Below, in pieces: positions 1 to 16,125 of a stretch of DNA of 64,000 nt. The translations under genes were made by a program, and so were the position numbers. The notes below the pieces were generated by a model. That model saw only the letters and a program-made list of their open reading frames with translations. It did no database searches and was not told where the DNA came from. Where the stretch lies: positions 1-64,000 of the forward strand of contig NZ_JAKRFI010000007.1 in assembly GCF_022348165.1 (NCBI RefSeq). Direction: 5' to 3'. This DNA comes from Halomonas sp. McH1-25 (GTDB lineage Bacteria > Pseudomonadota > Gammaproteobacteria > Pseudomonadales > Halomonadaceae). The number at the start of each line of letters is the position of its first letter. Positions within the stretch are counted from its first letter, which is position 1.

Positions 1-95
1 GGACCCTCGAAGACGACGAGGTCGATAGGCGGGATGTGGACGCGCAGCAATGCGTTGAGCTAACCCGTACTAATGGTCCGTGAGGCTTGACCATA
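1..95 (+). rRNA. rrl: 23S ribosomal RNA, 3' end only
   Basis: The first bases match the conserved 3' end of bacterial 23S rRNA, including the stretch reading GCGTTGAGCTAACC and the closing GTGAGGCTTGACC. The rest of the gene lies before the window. The exact 3' end is set by analogy with E. coli and may be off by a few bases. It is followed by a spacer of about 140 bases with no tRNA, then 5S rRNA, so this is the tail of an rRNA operon. Confidence 0.95.
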
Positions 96-234
96 TAACA
101 CCCAAGGGGCCTTGCCAGGCCCGGGTGGCGGTCGCCACGACACACGGATACGCGAGTCGTATCGCTGTCAGCTTGATCACGTTGTAAAGCGCACCAGGTA
201 CTTGGGTGCTGCCCCTGGCAGCACGCCACGGTTA

Positions 235-353
235 CGCCTGACGACCATAGCGAGCGGGTCCCACCTGACCCCATGCCGAACTCAGCAGTGAAACCGCTCA
301 GCGCCGATGGTAGTGTGGGGTCTCCCCATGCGAGAGTAGGTCATCGTCAGGCA
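235..353 (+). rRNA. rrf: 5S ribosomal RNA
   Basis: The sequence contains the invariant 5S core (CCACCTGACCCCATGCCGA and the later GGTAGTGTGGGGTCTCCCC). The two ends, GCCTGACGA and TCGTCAGGC, pair to close helix I. The length of about 119 bases is normal. It is the last gene of the rRNA operon and is followed directly by a terminator. Confidence 0.96.
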
Positions 354-361
354 TCTTTTCG

Positions 362-391
362 AAAACCCCAGCCAACCGGCTGGGGTTTTTT
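362..391 (+). terminator. Rho-independent terminator of the rRNA operon
   Basis: A hairpin with the arm CCCCAGCC, loop AACC and arm GGCTGGGG is followed by a run of six T. It sits 9 bases after 5S rRNA and ends the rRNA transcript before birA. Confidence 0.92.
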
Positions 392-511
392 CGTTTGCGC
401 ATCGGGAAAATGGCCGCAGCAAAATCCTGCGATTGACCCACTTTGGTCGCTATCGTTCCCGCCGGGTAGGCGCTTCCGCTAGAATGACGGTTTTTCGACG
501 GGACGGAAGAC

Positions 512-1492
512 ATGACGATCGGTGAGTTGATCCGTCTGCTTAGCGATGGCGGTTACCATTCTGGGGAACAGTTGGGAGAACGCCTCGGTGTGACCCGGAC
601 AGCCGTCTGGAAACAGCTCAAGAAGCTCGAGGCCCTGGATATACCGCTGGAGGCGGTCAAAGGCCGGGGGTACCGGCTGACTTCGCCCATGGAGCTTCTC
701 GACGGACCGGCCATCATCGCTGCCTTGTCGCGGGAGTCGCGTCGTCACCTCGTCAGGTTGTTCGTCGAAGAGTCCCTGCCATCTTCCAATCTATTCCTGC
801 GTGATCGCTTCCTGCACGGAGCGGGGCATGCCGAAGTGTGCCTGGCGGAGAGCCAGACGGCAGGCAGGGGCAGGCGCGGACGCCAGTGGATGAGTCCATG
901 GGGGCGTAGCCTGCTGTTTTCTATCGGCTGGCGGTTCCAGGGTGGGGCGTCGGTACTCGAAGGCCTGAGTCTGGCGGTTGGCGTGGTAATCGCTGAGATC
1001 CTGGAGAAGCACGGTCTCGAGGTCGCGCTGAAGTGGCCGAACGATGTCTTGCTAGTAACCGAGCGTGGCCATGGCAAACTGGCCGGAATCCTGCTGGAGC
1101 TCAGCGGTGATGCCGAGGGGCCCTGTGAAGTGGTGATCGGCATCGGCCTCAATGTCGTGTTACCCGAGTCGCTACGTACAGGCGTCGATCAACCCATCGC
1201 TGCCGTTGCCGATCAGGCCGAAGGGGTGTCTCGCAACGTTTTGGCGGCTGAATTGATTGAGGCGCTGCTCGACTTGCTCTCTGGATTCGAGCAAACCGGC
1301 TTCGAGCCGTGGCGGGAAGCCTGGAATCGACGCAATGCCTATGCAGGGCGGGATGTCGACATCATTCAAGGGTCACGGCGCTATGTGGCTATTGCCGATG
1401 GGGTCGATGCGGCGGGCAATCTGATCGTCAGGCGCGATGGCGAGGTGCAGCGCCTCGTGGGAGGAGAAATCAGCGTGCGTGGGCGTCCATGA
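512..1492 (+). CDS. birA: Bifunctional biotin--[acetyl-CoA-carboxylase] ligase / biotin operon repressor BirA
   Basis: This 326-residue protein activates biotin with ATP and transfers it to the carrier protein of acetyl-CoA carboxylase. The first 60 or so residues form a winged helix-turn-helix (GERLGVTRTAVWKQLKKLE), so this is the DNA-binding type that can also repress biotin genes. The catalytic domain shows the biotinyl-AMP loop GRGRRGRQWMSPWG, the KWPNDVL motif and the C-terminal SH3-like part. The length is close to E. coli BirA (321). The ATG follows GGAAG. The stop overlaps the start of coaX by 4 bases, so the two are translationally coupled, as in Pseudomonas. Confidence 0.96.
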   Translation: MTIGELIRLLSDGGYHSGEQLGERLGVTRTAVWKQLKKLEALDIPLEAVKGRGYRLTSPMELLDGPAIIAALSRESRRHLVRLFVEESLPSSNLFLRDRFLHGAGHAEVCLAESQTAGRGRRGRQWMSPWGRSLLFSIGWRFQGGASVLEGLSLAVGVVIAEILEKHGLEVALKWPNDVLLVTERGHGKLAGILLELSGDAEGPCEVVIGIGLNVVLPESLRTGVDQPIAAVADQAEGVSRNVLAAELIEALLDLLSGFEQTGFEPWREAWNRRNAYAGRDVDIIQGSRRYVAIADGVDAAGNLIVRRDGEVQRLVGGEISVRGRP

Positions 1493-2328
1493 TCCTCGAT
1501 CTCGACATTGGTAATACGCTGTCCAAGTGGCGCCTCAAAGACATTTCCAGCAGCGAAATCCGTTCGCGAGGGGCTGTATGGACACGGGAGGAGTGGCGTC
1601 CTGGCGCAGACATTCCCGATCTGGATGTAGTTAGTGCGGTGCGTATCTCCAGCGTAGCGCGGCGTGCTGTGCTGGAGGATACCGTAGCGCTGCTGCAGCG
1701 CCGGGTGGGGGCGGTGCATGTCGCCCGCTCAGTGCGCGAAGCCTTGGGCGTAACCAGCGGTTACGAGGAGCCGGGGCGCCTCGGGGTCGACCGCTGGATG
1801 GGCGCGCTGGCCGGTTACCAGCTGACAGGTGGATGCTGCAGTGTCGACTGTGGCAGTGCCATCACCATCGACTTTGTATTGCCTGGCGGACGGCATCTGG
1901 GAGGCTACATCATCCCCGGGCTGCGCTTGATGAAGGAAAGCCTCAAGCTGGGCACGCGCAATGTGGCGATAGATCCCGACAGTGAGGCCGATGAGCTACT
2001 GGCTCCCGGCAGGAACACCGTCGAAGCCGTCAATCATGGCATTTACATGGCAGCGGTGAGCGCAGTCAATCGTATCTATGCGGAAGTCTGTGACCGGGAA
2101 GGCGTGGCGTTACCGTTGCTGCTTACAGGAGGCGATGCCCGGGTCGTATCGCGAGGGATACGGGTACCACATGCCATCTGGCCGGATATGGTCTATGCCG
2201 GGCTTGAAGCGTGTTACCCGCTGACCGCTGCAGAACGTGCCGGCAGAATGGCGGGAGCGCCGCATGTACCTTTGCCGGCACCTCTGGAAAGAATCCGCGC
2301 AGGGCTTGCATTCTCGACGCTGCTTTGA
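1489..2328 (+). CDS. coaX: Type III pantothenate kinase
   Basis: CoaX phosphorylates pantothenate in the first step of coenzyme A synthesis. The 279-residue protein starts MILDLDIGNTLSKWR, the N-terminal phosphate-binding motif of the family. It also carries PGRLGVDRW and the DCGSAITIDFV...GGYIIPG segment typical of the ASKHA fold. The ATG at 1489 was chosen because it lies in an ATGA overlap with birA and gives the conserved N-terminus; the longer open frame upstream reads through birA in another phase. It is paired with birA, linking two cofactor functions. No type I CoaA is seen in the window. Confidence 0.95.
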   Translation: MILDLDIGNTLSKWRLKDISSSEIRSRGAVWTREEWRPGADIPDLDVVSAVRISSVARRAVLEDTVALLQRRVGAVHVARSVREALGVTSGYEEPGRLGVDRWMGALAGYQLTGGCCSVDCGSAITIDFVLPGGRHLGGYIIPGLRLMKESLKLGTRNVAIDPDSEADELLAPGRNTVEAVNHGIYMAAVSAVNRIYAEVCDREGVALPLLLTGGDARVVSRGIRVPHAIWPDMVYAGLEACYPLTAAERAGRMAGAPHVPLPAPLERIRAGLAFSTLL

Positions 2329-2388
2329 CACAATGCGCCGCGTCTTGAGGCCTTGGGCCGGCACTGCAAGTGTTGAAGAAACAAGTAC

Positions 2389-2416
2389 TTGACAGATCGC
2401 TTCGAGATGATAAAAT
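2389..2416 (+). promoter_or_regulatory. Sigma-70 promoter of the tRNA-Tyr/Gly/Thr cluster
   Basis: A perfect -35 box TTGACA (2389-2394) is separated by 16 bases from the -10 box TAAAAT (2411-2416). A GC-rich discriminator (GCCGCC) follows, as expected for stable-RNA promoters under stringent control. The tRNA starts 14 bases after the -10 box. Confidence 0.82.
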
Positions 2417-2429
2417 TTGCCGCCACGTT

Positions 2430-2513
<84 letters not shown>

Positions 2514-2558
2514 GTTTCGATGTCGCCGCGCTACGCGTCGATAGCAAGAGTAGGGCAG

Positions 2559-2632
<74 letters not shown>

Positions 2633-2640
2633 GGTTTCAA

Positions 2641-2715
2641 GCTCATGTAGCTCAGGGGTAGAGCACACCCTTGGTAAGGGTGAGGTCGACGGTTCAAATC
2701 CGTCCATGAGCTCCA
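2641..2715 (+). tRNA. tRNA-Thr (anticodon GGT)
   Basis: A 75-base cloverleaf with acceptor arm GCTCATG/CATGAGC, an encoded CCA end and the anticodon loop TTGGTAA giving GGT at 2673-2675. It lies 8 bases after tRNA-Gly and is the last gene before a terminator. In E. coli and Pseudomonas, tufB follows at this point; here it does not. Confidence 0.97.
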
Positions 2716-2720
2716 GTTTC

Positions 2721-2746
2721 AAGGCGAGCCGCGGCTCGCCTTTTCT
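2721..2746 (+). terminator. Rho-independent terminator of the tRNA cluster
   Basis: A perfect hairpin with arms AAGGCGAGCC and GGCTCGCCTT is followed by TTCTTTCT. It begins 6 bases after tRNA-Thr and separates the cluster from tRNA-Trp. Confidence 0.88.
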
Positions 2747-2772
2747 TTCTGTAGTGGTGGGTGAGTGAGGGG

Positions 2773-2801
2773 TTGTCATGACGGGTATTATCCGTTATCA
2801 T
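2773..2801 (+). promoter_or_regulatory. Sigma-70 promoter of tRNA-Trp / secE
   Basis: A -35 box TTGTCA (2773-2778), 17-base spacer and -10 box TATCAT (2796-2801), followed by a GC-rich discriminator. It lies between the terminator of the tRNA cluster and tRNA-Trp, so tRNA-Trp, secE and nusG are probably transcribed from here. Confidence 0.75.
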
Positions 2802-2851
2802 CTTGCCCGCTGTTGCATGGCCGCCTGCAAGAGGCGGTAGGAAAGTGTTCC

Positions 2852-2927
<76 letters not shown>

Positions 2928-2999
2928 GTCTTCCCCAGGCTGGCTTTTTCTCATACAATTCCGTCTTTTCGATTGCCGCGCCTTGAGGAGTCCCACGTC

Positions 3000-3368
3000 A
3001 TGAAACATAACGCCGAGGTGCAGGAGTCGCGCCACGACGGGATCAAGTGGGCGGTCGTCGTCATTCTTGTTGCGTTGGCGGTGATCGGTAATGGCTATTT
3101 TGCCGATCAGGCTCTGCTTTATCGCGTTCTGGGCGTGGTGGCCTTGTGTGCCGCCGCTGCGGCGGTAGCGCTCACGACTGCCAAGGGACGTAGCCTCGTC
3201 GAGCTGGCCCGTAGTGCACGCAAGGAAATTCAGCGTGTCGTCTGGCCGACCCGTCAGGAGACCATCCAGACGACGGCGATCGTGCTGGTGGCCGTGCTGT
3301 TGGTCGGTTTGATGCTGTGGTTGATTGACACCGTTCTTGGCTGGGCGATGTCCGGCATCATAGGTTAG
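3000..3368 (+). CDS. secE: Preprotein translocase subunit SecE
   Basis: SecE clamps SecY in the inner-membrane Sec channel. The 122-residue protein has three hydrophobic segments (about 15-33, 40-58 and 95-115) like E. coli SecE. The conserved cytoplasmic amphipathic helix with [14 protein letters not shown] lies before the last segment. The ATG at 3000 was chosen because TTGAGGAG precedes it and it gives the family length; the open frame continues upstream into tRNA-Trp, which rules out longer starts. nusG follows after 8 bases. Confidence 0.95.
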   Translation: MKHNAEVQESRHDGIKWAVVVILVALAVIGNGYFADQALLYRVLGVVALCAAAAAVALTTAKGRSLVELARSARKEIQRVVWPTRQETIQTTAIVLVAVLLVGLMLWLIDTVLGWAMSGIIG

Positions 3369-3376
3369 GAGAATCC

Positions 3377-3910
3377 ATGTCCAAGCGTTGGTACGTCGTT
3401 CACGCCTATTCCGGCTTCGAGAAGCATGTCATGCGCTCGTTGACCGAGCGCGTGAAGCTATATGGCATGGAGGATCAGTTTGGCGAGATCCTGGTGCCGA
3501 CCGAAGAAGTCGTCGAGATGCGCGACGGCAAGCGCCGCAAGAGCGAGCGCAAGTTCTATCCTGGCTACGTGTTGGTCGAGATGGAAATGAACGATCAGAC
3601 TTGGCATTTGGTCAATGAAACGCCGCGCGTAATGGGTTTCATCGGCGGTACGCCGGAAAAGCCGGCGCCGATCACCAAGAAGGAAGCCGATGCCATCCTG
3701 CGCCGTGTCGAGTCGGGCGTGGACAAGCCGCGCCCCAAGACATTGTTCGAGCCGGGCGAGGTGGTGCGCGTTACCGATGGGCCGTTTGCCGATTTCAACG
3801 GTGTCGTCGAAGAAGTCAATTACGAGAAGAGCCGTCTGCAGGTGAGCGTATTGATTTTCGGTCGCGCTACGCCGGTCGAGCTCGAGTTCGCGCAAGTCGA
3901 AAAAGATTGA
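3377..3910 (+). CDS. nusG: Transcription termination/antitermination protein NusG
   Basis: NusG binds RNA polymerase, suppresses pausing, and links it to Rho and to ribosomal S10. The 177-residue protein starts [18 protein letters not shown]. It has the NGN domain with the YPGYVLVEM strand and ends in a KOW domain (about residues 125-175, with [16 protein letters not shown]). The length matches E. coli NusG (181). It lies in the secE-nusG pair, preceded by GGAGAATCC. Confidence 0.97.
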   Translation: MSKRWYVVHAYSGFEKHVMRSLTERVKLYGMEDQFGEILVPTEEVVEMRDGKRRKSERKFYPGYVLVEMEMNDQTWHLVNETPRVMGFIGGTPEKPAPITKKEADAILRRVESGVDKPRPKTLFEPGEVVRVTDGPFADFNGVVEEVNYEKSRLQVSVLIFGRATPVELEFAQVEKD

Positions 3911-4009
3911 TTGCCAGCCTGATAGCAGGCTGGCGAGCTATTCATCGGGCCCGTAGAGGTCCGTTAACCCGGGGAGCCGAAAGGCGCTATTACCCAACTG
4001 GAGTGCATT
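3911..4009 (+). promoter_or_regulatory. nusG-rplK leader with 9-bp hairpin (candidate L1 autoregulation region)
   Basis: Just after the nusG stop a perfect hairpin forms from GCCAGCCTG (3913-3921), loop ATAG and CAGGCTGGC (3926-3934). No T run follows, so it is more like a processing or attenuation hairpin than a full terminator. The rest of the 99-base gap is the untranslated leader of rplK. In E. coli L1 represses its own operon by binding this leader; a specific L1 site was not proven here. Confidence 0.45.
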
Positions 4010-4441
4010 ATGGCTAAGAAAGTCCAGGCCTATATCAAGCTGCAGGTTGCAGCTGGCAAGGCCAACCCTAGCCCCCCCGTGGGCCCGGCGCTGGGTCAGC
4101 ACGGTGTCAATATCATGGAGTTCTGTAAGGCATTCAATGCCGAGACCCAGGATATCGAGCCGGGTCTGCCGACGCCCGTGGTCATTACCGTCTATTCCGA
4201 CCGCAGCTTCACCTTCGTCACCAAGACGCCGCCGGCGGCCGTCCTGTTGAAGAAGGCTGCTGGTATCAAGTCCGGTTCTGGCGAACCGAACAAGACCAAG
4301 GTCGGGACCGTGACCCGCGAGCAGCTGGAAGAGATCGCCAAGACCAAGGAGCCGGATCTGACGGCTGCCGATCTCGATGCCGCCGTGCGTACCATCGCCG
4401 GTAGCGCCCGTAGCATGGGCCTCAACGTGGAGGGTCTCTGA
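4010..4441 (+). CDS. rplK: 50S ribosomal protein L11
   Basis: L11 forms the stalk base of the large subunit and takes part in factor binding and RelA activation. The 143-residue protein has the N-terminal [20 protein letters not shown] and the RNA-binding C-terminal domain with [18 protein letters not shown]. Its length matches E. coli L11 (142). It is followed after 2 bases by rplA, forming the classic L11-L1 pair. Confidence 0.98.
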   Translation: MAKKVQAYIKLQVAAGKANPSPPVGPALGQHGVNIMEFCKAFNAETQDIEPGLPTPVVITVYSDRSFTFVTKTPPAAVLLKKAAGIKSGSGEPNKTKVGTVTREQLEEIAKTKEPDLTAADLDAAVRTIAGSARSMGLNVEGL

Positions 4442-4443
4442 TC

Positions 4444-5136
4444 ATGGCTAAACTGTCCAAGCGCGCACAGATGATCCGCGAGAAGGTCGATTCCTCCAAG
4501 GTCTATAGCATCGAGGAAGCGGTCTCTCTGCTCGGCGAGCTGTCCAAGGTCAAGTTCAAGGAATCCGTGGACGTTGCCATCAATCTCGGTGTCGATCCGC
4601 GTAAATCCGATCAAGTGGTACGTGGCGCAACCGTCATGCCCAACGGTACCGGCAAGGACGTGCGTGTTGCCGTCTTTACCCAGGGTGCCAACGCCGATGC
4701 CGCCAAGGAAGCCGGTGCCGATATTATCGGCATGGACGACCTGGCCGAGCAGGTGAAAAAGGGTAACCTGGATTTCGACGTCGTCATCGCTTCTCCGGAT
4801 GCCATGCGTGTCGTCGGTCAGCTGGGCCAGATTCTCGGCCCGCGCGGCCTGATGCCTAACCCGAAAGTGGGCACCGTGACCCCCGACGTCGCTACCGCGG
4901 TCAAGAACGCCAAAGCGGGTCAGGTGCGCTTCCGTACCGACAAGAACGGCATCATTCACACCACGCTGGGTAAGGTCGACTTCTCGTCAGACGCGATTCG
5001 CGGCAACCTCGATGCGCTGGTCAACGACCTCAAGCGTCTCAAGCCCAGCACCTCAAAGGGTGTGTATTTCAAGAAAATGACCCTGTCCACTACCATGGGG
5101 CCGGGTCTCACCGTCGATCACAGCTCATTCGTGTGA
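4444..5136 (+). CDS. rplA: 50S ribosomal protein L1
   Basis: L1 forms the mobile L1 stalk that helps tRNA leave the E site and, in E. coli, represses the L11-L1 operon. The 230-residue protein shows the family signature around [15 protein letters not shown] and the N-terminal [14 protein letters not shown]. It starts 2 bases after rplK. Confidence 0.98.
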   Translation: MAKLSKRAQMIREKVDSSKVYSIEEAVSLLGELSKVKFKESVDVAINLGVDPRKSDQVVRGATVMPNGTGKDVRVAVFTQGANADAAKEAGADIIGMDDLAEQVKKGNLDFDVVIASPDAMRVVGQLGQILGPRGLMPNPKVGTVTPDVATAVKNAKAGQVRFRTDKNGIIHTTLGKVDFSSDAIRGNLDALVNDLKRLKPSTSKGVYFKKMTLSTTMGPGLTVDHSSFV

Positions 5137-5389
5137 TCGACGGGAAACTGGCAGTAACTTTGCGGTCCCCGTGCCAAGCGGGCGGGGCACCGTCAAAGAC
5201 CGCAGGCGTCGCCTGAGGGCGGCTTAATGGCTCGCACCCTGTGTGCATGAAGAGCCGCCTGCGCAGATGGTGTGCCCCGCCAGTACGCTGGTGAGCACCA
5301 TCAACCCAAGCCTCCCTTGCCGAACGGCAATGGAGAGATGGTAACCACCGGGACATCCTCGGCTGTCCCGGCACGAAGGAGTGAACACT
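5137..5389 (+). promoter_or_regulatory. rplJ leader (L10/L12 autoregulation region)
   Basis: The 253 bases between rplA and rplJ hold no convincing coding frame but several potential helices. One is GGGAC paired with GTCCC just before the ribosome binding site AAGGAG (5376-5381). In gammaproteobacteria the long rplJ leader is bound by the L10-L12 complex to repress translation; this assignment rests on position and length, not on a matched structural model. Confidence 0.5.
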
Positions 5390-5893
5390 GTGCCACTAGG
5401 TCTCGAAGGCAAGAAAGCGATAGTTGCTGAGGTCAGTGAAGCCGCTCAGGCTGCTCTCTCCGTCGTTGTTGCCGATTCTCGCGGTGTGTCTGTCGGTGCA
5501 ATGACCGATTTGCGCAAGCAGGCTCGCGAGAATGGCGTCCAGATTCGTGTTGTCCGCAACACGCTGGCACGTCGCGCTCTGTCCGGAACTCCCTGGGAGA
5601 TTCTGGACGAGACCTTCGCTGGTCCGACCCTGCTGGCTTTTTCCTATGAGCACCCGGGCGCTGCTGCGCGCTTGTTCAAGGAATTCGCCAAGGGACAGAA
5701 GGACTTCGAAGTCAAAGCGCTGGCCTACGAAGGTGAGTTGATCCCGGCTTCCGATCTCGATCGTCTGGCGACTCTGCCGACGTACGACGAGGCGATTGCC
5801 AAGCTGATGTCCGTCATGAAGGAAGCTTCTGCCGGCAAGCTGGTACGTACCCTCGCCGCTCTGCGCGACCAGAAGCAGGAACAAGCCGCATAA
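5390..5893 (+). CDS. rplJ: 50S ribosomal protein L10
   Basis: L10 anchors the L7/L12 dimers to the ribosomal stalk. The GTG at 5390 was chosen over the in-frame GTG at 5381. It lies 8 bases after AAGGAG and gives [15 protein letters not shown], which aligns with the E. coli N-terminus. The product is 167 residues (E. coli 165). It contains [18 protein letters not shown] and the C-terminal L12-binding helix ending [16 protein letters not shown]. It is co-transcribed with rplL. Confidence 0.96.
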   Translation: MPLGLEGKKAIVAEVSEAAQAALSVVVADSRGVSVGAMTDLRKQARENGVQIRVVRNTLARRALSGTPWEILDETFAGPTLLAFSYEHPGAAARLFKEFAKGQKDFEVKALAYEGELIPASDLDRLATLPTYDEAIAKLMSVMKEASAGKLVRTLAALRDQKQEQAA

Positions 5894-5984
5894 GCGTCTT
5901 TTCCGGCTCGTCGCCTGACTCGTCAACCCAGTTATCGAGCGCAAACACTCCAGGGCGCGCTCCGCAAAGTTTAGGAAAGCAAAC

Positions 5985-6359
5985 ATGGCACTGACCAAAG
6001 AAGACATCATCAACGCCGTCGCCGACATGTCCGTGATGGAAGTCGCTGAGCTGATCGAAGCGATGGAAGAGAAGTTCGGCGTTTCTGCCGCTGCCGCTGT
6101 CGTGGCTGGCCCGGGTGCCGGTGGCGATGCCGCTGCTGCTGAAGAGCAGACCGAGTTCGACCTGGTTCTGACCGCCGCTGGCGACAAGAAGGTCAACGTC
6201 ATCAAGGTCGTCCGCGAGATCACCGGTCTCGGCCTGAAGGAAGCCAAGGGTGCCGTCGACGGCGCACCGGCGACCATCAAGGAAGCGATGTCCAAGGACG
6301 ACGCCGAAGCAGCCAAGAAGAAACTGGAAGAAGCCGGCGCTTCCGTGGAGCTCAAGTAA
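5985..6359 (+). CDS. rplL: 50S ribosomal protein L7/L12
   Basis: L7/L12 recruits and activates the translational GTPases. This 124-residue acidic protein has the N-terminal dimerisation domain ([17 protein letters not shown]), an Ala-rich hinge (about residues 36-52) and the C-terminal factor-binding domain with [20 protein letters not shown]. Length and layout match the family. It is followed by an attenuator before rpoB. Confidence 0.98.
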   Translation: MALTKEDIINAVADMSVMEVAELIEAMEEKFGVSAAAAVVAGPGAGGDAAAAEEQTEFDLVLTAAGDKKVNVIKVVREITGLGLKEAKGAVDGAPATIKEAMSKDDAEAAKKKLEEAGASVELK

Positions 6360-6400
6360 CCCTTGTGCCCCATGGCTTCGCGCGCTGCGTAAGCTTCCAC

Positions 6401-6435
6401 GGCTGGTGGCGGGATGCCCGCTGCCGGCCTTTTTC
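6401..6435 (+). terminator. rplL-rpoB attenuator (partial terminator)
   Basis: A 13-bp stem, including three G-T wobbles, forms between 6401-6413 and 6417-6429 with loop ATG. It is followed by TTTTTCT. In E. coli a partial terminator at this position lowers rpoBC transcription relative to the ribosomal genes, and this hairpin fits the same role. Confidence 0.75.
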
Positions 6436-6603
6436 TGTTGTCACTAGCGTTCTATCGTGAAAGTCATCGCTTGGATAAGACGCTAGACGAATTCCGACGG
6501 CGAGCCTCTACCGGGGCTTGCCGTCAGCGCCTGACGGGGATGCCTCGTCGGGTGGCGCCGACCACGCATCGGTCACCCATGGTGAACAAGCTGGGGAATA
6601 CAG

Positions 6604-10680
<4,077 letters not shown>

Positions 10681-10763
10681 ACGCCGGACGCTGAAGAATG
10701 ATGGTCCGCGGGACCCGGAAACTCGGGTCCCGCTCATGACAACTCCGCAACGGAGCCGACCCC

Positions 10764-14981
<4,218 letters not shown>

Positions 14982-15002
14982 GGCGAGCCGTTCGCGTGTC
15001 CT

Positions 15003-15057
15003 GGCCGGTCCTTCCTGGGGGCCGGCCTTGACGTCGCTTGCGACCAGACATTAGAAT
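15003..15057 (+). promoter_or_regulatory. rpoC downstream hairpin and str operon promoter
   Basis: A hairpin of about 9 bp (GGCCGG at 15003-15008 paired with CCGGCC at 15022-15027) follows rpoC but has only two T after it, so it is a weak terminator at best. Directly behind lies TTGACG (15028-15033), an 18-base spacer and TAGAAT (15052-15057), followed by a GC-rich discriminator. This is a good sigma-70 promoter for rpsL-rpsG-fusA-tuf. Confidence 0.7.
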
Positions 15058-15142
15058 GCGCAGCCTTTAATAGTGGGGCGGGTGCGCCCCTATGCGTTAT
15101 ATGACGCAGAAGCAAGGCAACCATTGGAGTCAGCTACAGACT

Positions 15143-15517
15143 ATGGCAACGATCAATCAGCTCGTGCGCAAGCCGCGCAAGCGCCCGGTCGCCAAGAGCG
15201 ATGTGCCGGCGCTGCAGGCCTGTCCGCAGCGTCGCGGGGTTTGTACCCGCGTCTATACCACTACCCCGAAGAAGCCGAACTCCGCACTGCGTAAGGTGTG
15301 CCGCGTTCGTCTGACCAACGGGTATGAAGTCACTTCCTACATCGGCGGTGAAGGCCACAACCTGCAGGAACACTCCGTGGTCCTGATTCGTGGCGGCCGT
15401 GTCAAGGACTTGCCGGGTGTGCGTTATCACACCGTTCGCGGCGCCCTCGACACCTCCGGTGTACAGAACCGTAAGCAGGGCCGTTCCAAGTACGGTACCA
15501 AGCGTCCCAAGGCCTGA
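15143..15517 (+). CDS. rpsL: 30S ribosomal protein S12
   Basis: S12 lies at the decoding centre and controls accuracy. The ATG at 15143 gives [13 protein letters not shown], the conserved start, and a 124-residue protein like E. coli S12; the upstream in-frame ATGs give an unconserved extension. Both streptomycin-relevant lysines are present, in [11 protein letters not shown] and in [13 protein letters not shown], so the gene looks wild type. It is the first gene of the str operon. Confidence 0.98.
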   Translation: MATINQLVRKPRKRPVAKSDVPALQACPQRRGVCTRVYTTTPKKPNSALRKVCRVRLTNGYEVTSYIGGEGHNLQEHSVVLIRGGRVKDLPGVRYHTVRGALDTSGVQNRKQGRSKYGTKRPKA

Positions 15518-15636
15518 TGCCGGACGCCGTTTACTCCTACGTCACAATGGTCAGATAAGAGTAAGGTCGAGTGTCGCTCGCATGGCGGGCGGGAATCTCG
15601 GGTTTACCTGAAGGACCCTTCAACCGAGGGCTTATC

Positions 15637-16107
15637 ATGCCTAGAAGAAGAGTTGCTGCTAAGCGCGAGATACTTCCGGATCCGAAATTCGGAAGCGAGC
15701 GCCTGGCGAAGTTCATGAACCACCTGATGATCAGCGGCAAGAAGTCTGTAGCCGAGCGCATCGTTTACGGCGCGCTCGACCGGGTTGCCGAACGTGGAAA
15801 AGACGAGCCGCTGGACATCTTTGACAAGGCGCTGGAAGCCATCCAGCCGATGGTCGAGGTCAAATCCCGCCGTGTCGGTGGTGCGACCTACCAGGTGCCC
15901 GTGGAAGTACGTCCGTCGCGTCGCCAGGCGCTGGCCATGCGCTGGCTGGTCGATGCTGCCCGTAACCGTGGTGAGAAAACCATGGTGCAGCGTCTGGCTG
16001 GCGAAATGCTGGACGCCTCCGAAGGCAAGGGCGCTGCTGTGAAGAAGCGTGAAGACGTGCATCGCATGGCAGAAGCCAACAAGGCCTTCTCACACTACCG
16101 CTTCTAA
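15637..16107 (+). CDS. rpsG: 30S ribosomal protein S7
   Basis: S7 starts assembly of the 30S head and, in E. coli, represses the str operon. The ATG at 15637 gives [18 protein letters not shown] and 156 residues, the family length; a longer in-frame ATG at 15571 adds an unconserved tail. The [14 protein letters not shown] segment is typical. The 119-base gap after rpsL is where the E. coli S7 target lies. Confidence 0.98.
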   Translation: MPRRRVAAKREILPDPKFGSERLAKFMNHLMISGKKSVAERIVYGALDRVAERGKDEPLDIFDKALEAIQPMVEVKSRRVGGATYQVPVEVRPSRRQALAMRWLVDAARNRGEKTMVQRLAGEMLDASEGKGAAVKKREDVHRMAEANKAFSHYRF

Positions 16108-16125
16108 CCAACGGGGAATTCCATC

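Noticed and set aside
1309..1488. Open frame extending coaX upstream into birA
   Set aside because: The extension lies in another phase of birA, is not like any coaX N-terminus, and the ATG at 1489 gives the conserved MILDLDIGN start within a typical ATGA overlap.
15260..15440. Possible streptomycin-resistance changes in rpsL
   Set aside because: Both key lysines are present in their usual contexts (PKKPNS and GRVKDLPG).
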